Assembly: GCA_035295665.1 (NCBI GenBank)
Contig: DATGIQ010000481.1
Span: 1 to 19,783, forward strand
Length of the DNA: 19,783 nt
Reading direction: 5' to 3'
Source of the DNA: DATGIQ01 sp035295665
Lineage (GTDB): Bacteria; Planctomycetota; Planctomycetia; Gemmatales; Gemmataceae
Part shown: positions 14,703 to 19,783 of the stretch, one piece after another
How the letters are laid out: each line of letters opens with the position of its first letter
Numbering within the stretch: the stretch's first letter is position 1
The notes under the pieces: model-generated
Told to the model about the DNA's origin: nothing
The model's input: the letters and a program-made list of their open reading frames with translations, nothing else
The model's database searches: none
Translations under genes and position numbers: made by a program

Positions 14703-15320
14703 TCACAACTTGCCGGCTTTCGCCTTGGAGAAGCGATCTGCGACCGCGGTCCAGTTGACGACGTTCCACCAGGCATCGACATAATCGGGGCGTTTGTTTT
14801 GGTATTTCAAGTAATAGGCGTGTTCCCAGACGTCGACGCCCAGGACCGGCACCTGCCCATTCATGTACGGGCTGTCCTGGTTGGGAGTACTGAGAATCTG
14901 GAGCTTGCCGTCGGCCAACACGAGCCAGGCCCAGCCGCTGCCGAATCGGCTCACGGCCGCCTGTTTTAGCTGTTGCTGGAAGGCAGCAAAGTCACCGAAG
15001 GTCTTTTGGATCTCATCCGCCAGCGGCCCCGACGGTTTACCGCCACCTTTGGCCATAATTTGCCAAAACATCGTATGGTTGGCATGGCCTCCTCCGTTGT
15101 TGATGACCGCTTGGCGGATCTTCTCTGGTACCCGTTTGATCTCGCGCAACAGCTGTTCGACAGGCAGATTCTGCAGATCGGCATGCTCCTCCAGCGCCTT
15201 GTTCAGGTTGTCCACATAGGCCTTGTGATGCCGGCCGTGATGGATCTCCATCGTCATCTTGTCGATGTACGGTTCCAGAGCATCGGCGGGATAAGGCAAG
15301 GGGGGCAACGTGTATGCCAT
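14703..15320 (-). CDS. sodA: superoxide dismutase, manganese type
   Basis: This 205-residue protein matches E. coli SodA in length. It converts superoxide to oxygen and hydrogen peroxide. The metal ligands are His27 (MEIHHGRHHKAY), His82 (GHANHTMFW), Asp163 and His167 (VDVWEHAYYLKY). The metal-type markers favour manganese: GGGHANH at 76-82 in place of the Gln-containing iron-type segment, and Gln148 in TPNQDSPYM. A cambialistic enzyme is possible. No export signal is seen at this start, so it is probably cytoplasmic. ATG at 15318-15320 is chosen because GGGAGGA lies about 5 nt upstream on the minus strand; an upstream in-frame start at 15431 adds 37 residues that do not belong to the family. 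Confidence 0.95.
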   Translation of the reverse strand: MAYTLPPLPYPADALEPYIDKMTMEIHHGRHHKAYVDNLNKALEEHADLQNLPVEQLLREIKRVPEKIRQAVINNGGGHANHTMFWQIMAKGGGKPSGPLADEIQKTFGDFAAFQQQLKQAAVSRFGSGWAWLVLADGKLQILSTPNQDSPYMNGQVPVLGVDVWEHAYYLKYQNKRPDYVDAWWNVVNWTAVADRFSKAKAGKL

Positions 15321-15626
15321 GGCGTCCTCCCATTTGAAAAGAAATGCAGGCCTCCTGCTCTGTTGATCCGTCCCCAATGAGATCCCAAATGCAGGGAGGC
15401 TCTTGAGTGATCCCTCGGACCAGCCAGACAACGACGGCTGTGCTGCGCTGGTAATTTATTCAGAATCGCTTTGAAGGCAACAGAGTTGGCGGAGTAGTTC
15501 CCGCGGAACCGGAAGTGGGACACAATTCGAGTTGATCTGATTCGCCGGTGTGCACTTATCCTCTTTTGCCGCATATCATATCACCACATTGCCCAGACGA
15601 ACCCGCATCCCAGGCAGGAGTTCCTT
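15321..15626. other. divergent intergenic region between sodA and the isomerase-like gene
   Basis: These 306 bp hold no gene I can support. On the minus strand TTGCCT (15475-15480) and TAAATT (15453-15458) with a 16-nt spacer could be a weak sodA promoter, leaving a leader of about 130 nt. On the plus strand an AT-rich patch (CATATCATATCACC, about 15574-15587) precedes the GTG start by roughly 40 nt and might hold a -10 box. No clear operator palindrome for a redox or metal regulator was found. Confidence 0.35.
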
Positions 15627-17141
15627 GTGAAGCGCGTGGCAATATTTTGGCCGGGCGACTACCGTCATCGCCCGAATGAATGGGCACGGCCCCAGATCAC
15701 CGAGGCGACGCACCAACTGCAAAAAGCCCTGCGCAAGCTCGGCCGCAAGCCCTATGTCCTGCGCGGCTTCCTGACCCGTCCCGATGAGGCCATCACCAAG
15801 CTTGGACCAATCGACGATCCCACCATCGGCACCTTCGTCCACTGGACCTATGGTCCTCACACCTGCGACGGCGTCGTGGGCAAAGACAATCCGCTCTTGC
15901 TGGCCAGCAATTTTTCAGGCCGGTGGCCTGGGTTGGTGGCCTTGCTCAATACCGGTGCATGTCTGGAAAGCCTCAACCGCCGCTTCTCGCGCATCTGGAC
16001 CTCGGCTTCCGACTGGACCAAAGACAAAGGGTTCATGGCCCGCCTGGACGAATGGTGCTCGACCGGTCAGATTCGTTATCCGGAGGACGAGCTTCACTTC
16101 ACCGCTCCCGTTAGCTTCGAGGCTCGCTTCCTGGCCGATGCCGTGGCCTCCGAGATTCACCAACGCCGCATCCTGGCATTGATGCTCGGGGATACGTCGA
16201 TGGGCATGATCAATGGCTACTTTGGCCCGCGGCTGCTTTCCCGCCATGGTTTCGCCGAACATAAGGTAGACCAAGCCTGGCTTCCCGCGCGCATGCAGCA
16301 GGTCAAGCCCGATCGCGTGGACCAGGCCTTTCGGTTTGTGAAACAAAAAGGGATTCAATTCCACTGGCAAGAAGACGATGCGGCCGACTTTACCGAGGAG
16401 TCTACCCGAACGCAGCTGCGGATGTACCTTGCAGTGCTCGATTTGATGGAGGAGTTCAAGTCAGACTGCCTCGGTTGGCAATACCAGCTCGGTCTGTTGC
16501 CCGTGTTGCCGCCCAGCGATTTTTGCGAAGGGCTGCTCAATTCCACCTGTCGGCCGGAGTCGAATGGTGACGTCCTCATCACCAGTACCGAGGCCGATCA
16601 GGGCAATTTGGTCGCCATGGAGCTGATGAAGCGGCTCCTTTTGAAGAAAGGACTGCACCAGGGGGTGATGTTTCACGATGTGCGTTGGGGCGGCAACTAC
16701 CAGGGCCGATGGCTGTGGGTCCTGCTCAATTCCGGTAGTTGCGGAGCCTATGCGTTCAACCACAAGCCCGAGACGTTGACCGGCGTGCACAGCTACCGTC
16801 AGCCAGCCGGCTATTTCCCTATCCCTGGAGGCACATTTGCCGGTGAGAGTCTGCCGGGCAAGATGACCTGGGCGCGGGCGTTCATCAAGAACGATGTCTT
16901 GTGGATGGATGTCGGTCAGGGAGAGGTGGTCAAGCTGCCGCCGCGGGTACGAGATGCCTGGTGGAGCGGCACAACGCGGCAGTGGCCGTTCATGGCGGCA
17001 GACCTGGGTTGCTCGATGGAAACGGTCATGGCCCACTATCTGAGCAACCACATCGCAGTGGCGTATGGCGATATTTTCGGTGAAATGGTGGCACTCAGCC
17101 AGGCACTCGGATTCAAGGTGCGGGTGATGCGCAGTCGCTGA
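15627..17141 (+). CDS. L-fucose/L-arabinose isomerase-family protein
   Basis: This 504-residue protein shares landmarks with the FucI/AraA fold. LGDTSMGMINGYFGP (187-201) corresponds to the SMGM region after the first domain. STEADQGNLVAMEL (320-333) contains the expected metal-ligand Glu322. VMFHDVRW (347-354) contains Asp351, and SNHIAVAYGD (473-482) supplies His475 as candidate third ligand. Such enzymes interconvert aldoses and ketoses with Mn2+. It is shorter than FucI of about 590 residues, so substrate and even catalysis are not certain. The GTG start at 15627 has AGGAG about 7 nt upstream. A PrpB-type lyase gene follows 45 bp later on the same strand, suggesting a shared transcript. 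It could instead be a non-sugar member of the fold. Confidence 0.78.
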   Translation: MKRVAIFWPGDYRHRPNEWARPQITEATHQLQKALRKLGRKPYVLRGFLTRPDEAITKLGPIDDPTIGTFVHWTYGPHTCDGVVGKDNPLLLASNFSGRWPGLVALLNTGACLESLNRRFSRIWTSASDWTKDKGFMARLDEWCSTGQIRYPEDELHFTAPVSFEARFLADAVASEIHQRRILALMLGDTSMGMINGYFGPRLLSRHGFAEHKVDQAWLPARMQQVKPDRVDQAFRFVKQKGIQFHWQEDDAADFTEESTRTQLRMYLAVLDLMEEFKSDCLGWQYQLGLLPVLPPSDFCEGLLNSTCRPESNGDVLITSTEADQGNLVAMELMKRLLLKKGLHQGVMFHDVRWGGNYQGRWLWVLLNSGSCGAYAFNHKPETLTGVHSYRQPAGYFPIPGGTFAGESLPGKMTWARAFIKNDVLWMDVGQGEVVKLPPRVRDAWWSGTTRQWPFMAADLGCSMETVMAHYLSNHIAVAYGDIFGEMVALSQALGFKVRVMRSR

Positions 17142-17186
17142 ACGACAGCGCAGAACCGGCGCGAAAGCAACAGGGAATCGACGAAG

Positions 17187-18071
17187 ATGGACGGAAACCT
17201 GAGCCCGACGACTCCTTCACCCGGCCGGCGGCTTCGTCAAGCTTGGACTGCTCACCCGATCGCCGTGCCCGGCGTGTTCGATGCCCTGGTTGCACGGATG
17301 GCGCACCGTCTCGGCTATCCGGCGATCTATCTGTCCGGCGCGACCCTGTCGGCGGCCGCCGCGGTTCCGGATGTCGGTCTGCTCACCCTGAATGATTTCG
17401 CCGAAGCCGCGCGTTCCATCACGGTGGCGTGCCCGCTGCCGCTGCTATGCGATGCCGATACCGGCTTTGGGGAAGCGCTCAATGTGGAGCGCACGGTTAG
17501 CCTCCTCGAACGGGCCGGCGTTGCCGGCATCCATCTTGAGGACCAGCAGTTGCCCAAGCGGTGTGGCCACCTGTCGGGCAAACAACTCGTGGAGCCCGAG
17601 ATCATGGCCGCGAAATTACGCGCGGCGATCCAGGCTCGTCGCGATCCCGATTTTGTGATCGTCGCCCGAACCGATGCGCGGGGCGTGACGGGCTTCGAAG
17701 ACGCGGTGCGCCGAGCCCGGCTTTATCGAGACGTGGGGGCGGACGCCATTTTTCCCGAGGCGCTCGAGTCCGCCGAGGAGTTCGCCGCCTTCGCCCAGGC
17801 CATCCAGGCACCGCTCTTGGCGAACATGACCGAGTTTGGCCGCAGCCCAAATTTGGATCTGTCAACCCTGGGGGGCATGGGTTACCGAATGGTCCTCTAT
17901 CCGGTCAGCGCATTTCGTGCGGCTTTGCGTTCCGCCCAGGATATCCTGGAAGCGATCGCCAAGCACGGCCACCAACGCGACTGCATCCCGCAAATGTTGA
18001 CGCGGGCAGAACTGTACGACCTGCTCGGCTACGCTGATTACGAGGCCCGCGATCGGACCTATTTCGGATGA
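17187..18071 (+). CDS. prpB: 2-methylisocitrate lyase-type protein (PrpB, isocitrate lyase/PEP mutase superfamily)
   Basis: This 294-residue protein has the length of PrpB (E. coli 296), which cleaves 2-methylisocitrate to pyruvate and succinate in propionate breakdown. Visible motifs are PGVFDALVARMAHRLGY near the start, YLSGATLSAA, LLCDADTGFGEALNV with the Mg-binding acidic residues, GIHLEDQQLPKRCGHLSGK holding the KRCGH catalytic-cysteine loop, and VARTDARG. NMTEFGRSPNL follows near the C-terminal third. No other propionate-cycle gene (PrpC or PrpD) is visible nearby, so related lyases of the same superfamily, such as a dimethylmalate lyase or oxaloacetate-type lyase, remain possible. The ATG at 17187 is the only reasonable start; its ribosome site (AGGGAA) is weak. 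The stop TGA overlaps an in-frame upstream ATG of the next gene. Confidence 0.88.
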   Translation: MDGNLSPTTPSPGRRLRQAWTAHPIAVPGVFDALVARMAHRLGYPAIYLSGATLSAAAAVPDVGLLTLNDFAEAARSITVACPLPLLCDADTGFGEALNVERTVSLLERAGVAGIHLEDQQLPKRCGHLSGKQLVEPEIMAAKLRAAIQARRDPDFVIVARTDARGVTGFEDAVRRARLYRDVGADAIFPEALESAEEFAAFAQAIQAPLLANMTEFGRSPNLDLSTLGGMGYRMVLYPVSAFRAALRSAQDILEAIAKHGHQRDCIPQMLTRAELYDLLGYADYEARDRTYFG

Positions 18072-18085
18072 AGAGGGATTGCCAG

Positions 18086-19783
18086 ATGCAGAATGTTCTC
18101 TCCTTTCCCAATGTGCAATCCTTGATCTTTAATTGTCAATTTTCAATTTCCCTGTCGCTAGTTCTGTTAGCCAGCGGCACCGGCTGTAACCGCCCCACTA
18201 CGCCGGTCGCAACTCGACCACAGACTGGCCAGTCAGCCCCAGATCCGGCGCCGGGCTTGTTTCGCGACATGACACCCGTCTCGGGTCTCCCTTTCATGTA
18301 TCGCAACGGCGAGGAAGCGGATCACCACACCATCATGGAATCGCTGGGCGGCGGGGTAGCTCTTTTTGATTACGACGGCGACGGCTGGCTCGACATTTTT
18401 GTTACGGGTGGCGGCTATTTCGATGGGCCGGACCGTCAAGAAATCAAGGGCTACCCGTGCAAGCTCTACAAGAACCTTGGCAACTGGAAATTTCAGGACG
18501 TGACCAAGGACGTCGGTCTGGATCAGCCGCTCTTTTACACTCACGGCTGTGCCGTCGCCGACTACGACAACGACGGTTGGCCCGATCTGCTGGTTACGGG
18601 CTGGGGGCGGTTGGCCCTGTTTCATAACGAAGCAGTCGATCCGCAAAACCCCGCCAAGGGCCGGCGCTTCGTCGAGGTGACGCGGAAGGCGGGCTTGACG
18701 GATAGTCAGTGGAGCACGAGCGCTGCCTGGGGCGATCTCGACGGCGATGGCTATCCTGACCTTTACGTTTGCCATTACGTCAATTGGTCCTTTGCCAACA
18801 ATCCGCCTTGTCCCGGCTACAGCGATGATGTGCGCCGCGATATCTGTCCTCCCAAGGTCTTCGAGCCGTTGCCTCATGTGCTCTACCGGAATAATCGCGA
18901 TGGCACGTTCACGGATGTCCGCGCAGAATCAGGATTACGAAAAGACGGGAAAGGGCTGGGCGTTTTGATGGTCGATGTGAACGGCGATGGCCGGCCGGAC
19001 ATTTATGTGGCCAATGATACGGTGGATAAATTCCTCTACCTCAATCGCAGTCGCCCGGGAACGATTCGCCTGGAAGAGGTCGGCTTGCCCAGCGGTGTGG
19101 CACGCGGCGAGGACGGGACCCCCGACGGCAGCATGGGACTCGATGCCGCCGACTACGATGGCCGCGGGCTCCCGTCGCTCTGGGTCACCAACTACGAAAA
19201 CGAAATGCATGCCCTGTACCGCAACCGCGGCGACGGCTTTTTTTTGTTCAGCACCCAGTCATCCGGCATCGCCGCGATTGGCCGATCCTATGTCGGTTTC
19301 GGGACTGGCTTCCTGGATGTGGATGGGGACGGCTGGGAAGATCTCGTGATTGCGAATGGCCACGTGGTCCGCCATGCTCCGAACCTCCGACAACGGCCGG
19401 TGCTGTTGCGAAACCAGGGCAACGGGAGATTTGCGAATATTACGGCAGACGGAGGCCCTTATTTTCAGACGCCACACCGTGGGCGGGGTCTTGCTGTCGG
19501 CGATCTGGACAACGATGGCCGGCCGGACCTGGTCATCACCCATGTCAATGAGCCCGTGGTCCTGCTGCGCAATGAGAGCCCTCTGCATCCCTGGTTGGGC
19601 ATTCAGCTCGTCGGTCGAGAGAACCGTGACGTGGTTGGGGCCAAGGTGGTGTTAGAACTCGACGGCCGTCGGCAGACGCGCTTCGCCAAAGGCGGTGGCA
19701 GTTACCTTTCCAGCGGCGATCGGCGCTTTCTGTTCGGATTGGGAACTAGCACGCAGGCCGCCCGACTGACGGTGGTTTGGCCA
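18086..19783 (+). CDS. CRTAC1-family FG-GAP repeat / ASPIC-UnbV domain lipoprotein (3' partial)
   Basis: This reading frame is open to the window edge, giving 566 codons; only the last part of the final domain is missing. It starts with a hydrophobic segment and LLASGTGC, a plausible though imperfect lipobox at about residues 27-34. Calcium-binding-type FG-GAP repeats follow: DYDGDGWLDIFV, DYDNDGWPDLLV, DLDGDGYPDLYV, DVNGDGRPDIYV, a degenerate DYDGRGLPSLWV, DVDGDGWEDLVI and DLDNDGRPDLVI. RRDICPPKVFEPLPHVLYRN and the C-terminal ASPIC/UnbV segment (GAKVVLELDGRRQ, GGGSYLSSGDRRFLFGLG, VVWP) define the CRTAC1 type. ATG at 18086 is chosen because AAGAGGG lies about 7 nt upstream. An in-frame ATG at 18068 overlapping the prpB stop as ATGA is an alternative. 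Such proteins are exported; their molecular role is poorly known. Confidence 0.88.
   Translation, partial: MQNVLSFPNVQSLIFNCQFSISLSLVLLASGTGCNRPTTPVATRPQTGQSAPDPAPGLFRDMTPVSGLPFMYRNGEEADHHTIMESLGGGVALFDYDGDGWLDIFVTGGGYFDGPDRQEIKGYPCKLYKNLGNWKFQDVTKDVGLDQPLFYTHGCAVADYDNDGWPDLLVTGWGRLALFHNEAVDPQNPAKGRRFVEVTRKAGLTDSQWSTSAAWGDLDGDGYPDLYVCHYVNWSFANNPPCPGYSDDVRRDICPPKVFEPLPHVLYRNNRDGTFTDVRAESGLRKDGKGLGVLMVDVNGDGRPDIYVANDTVDKFLYLNRSRPGTIRLEEVGLPSGVARGEDGTPDGSMGLDAADYDGRGLPSLWVTNYENEMHALYRNRGDGFFLFSTQSSGIAAIGRSYVGFGTGFLDVDGDGWEDLVIANGHVVRHAPNLRQRPVLLRNQGNGRFANITADGGPYFQTPHRGRGLAVGDLDNDGRPDLVITHVNEPVVLLRNESPLHPWLGIQLVGRENRDVVGAKVVLELDGRRQTRFAKGGGSYLSSGDRRFLFGLGTSTQAARLTVVWP
18137..18152. repeat. AT-rich dispersed-type repeat, copy 2, inside a coding region
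   Basis: CAATTTTCAA (18137-18146) and ATTTTCAATTTCCC (18139-18152) are exact reverse complements of segments at 2771-2780 and 2751-2764. Here the repeat falls within codons 18-22 of the CRTAC1-family gene and encodes part of its predicted signal peptide. Confidence 0.5.

Noticed and set aside
1..19783. CRISPR arrays, tRNA or rRNA genes, transposases, phage genes, toxin-antitoxin pairs.
   Set aside because: I looked for regularly spaced direct repeats, T-loop-like GTTCRANNC patterns in gaps and mobile-element protein motifs, and saw none that hold up by eye. A tRNAscan-SE, Infernal or ISfinder run would be decisive.

Overview
This 19.8 kb window looks chromosomal, GC-rich and densely coding, and most likely comes from a planctomycete, probably Gemmatales or a relative. 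That assignment is inferred from protein style, not from a marker search. The main clues are: a truncated surface protein at the left edge with the planctomycete N-terminal signature VERLEDRLPPGD; a CRTAC1-type FG-GAP/ASPIC protein with the lineage's usual CxPxxF segment; small proline-rich lipoproteins and orphan membrane proteins of planctomycete type; and purine-rich GGAGG-type ribosome sites that often precede GTG starts. No rRNA, tRNA, CRISPR array, transposase or phage gene was found.

Layout. (1) 1-162, minus: start of a surface protein. (2) 454-2628, minus: a two-gene unit, an SDR-type nucleotide-sugar epimerase followed by a DegT-family sugar aminotransferase. (3) 2629-3836: a dispersed-type perfect hairpin and an AT-rich repeat, a single-domain response regulator (minus), then a stretch with no gene. 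(4) 3837-6376, plus: galE and a WcaJ-like initiating sugar-phosphate transferase with its own good promoter. Blocks 2 and 4 together form a small exopolysaccharide or O-antigen locus: sugar interconversion and amination feeding undecaprenyl-phosphate priming. (5) 6377-7201: 825 bp without a convincing gene but rich in inverted repeats. (6) 7202-11022, plus: a tightly packed unit of obg, coaX, an MnmE-like GTPase and a fumarylacetoacetate-hydrolase-family enzyme. The first three are joined by ATGA stop/start overlaps.

(7) 11054-11902, minus: a secreted S1/P1-type zinc nuclease or phospholipase, convergent with block 6. (8) 12113-14316, plus: a predicted outer-membrane beta-barrel protein and a polytopic membrane protein of unknown function. 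(9) 14313-15320, minus: a small lipoprotein gene with its own promoter, and sodA, a manganese-type superoxide dismutase. (10) 15627-19783, plus: an L-fucose/L-arabinose isomerase-like protein, a PrpB-type lyase, and a CRTAC1-family lipoprotein that runs off the window.

Nothing here is clearly a new defence or mobile system. The best second-look items are: mutually exclusive inverted repeats right up to the obg start codon; an Obg with a degenerate G4 (guanine-recognition) motif next to an MnmE homologue lacking the C-terminal catalytic cysteine motif; an epimerase whose catalytic tyrosine position is asparagine; and an AT-rich dispersed repeat that encodes part of the predicted signal peptide of the last gene.
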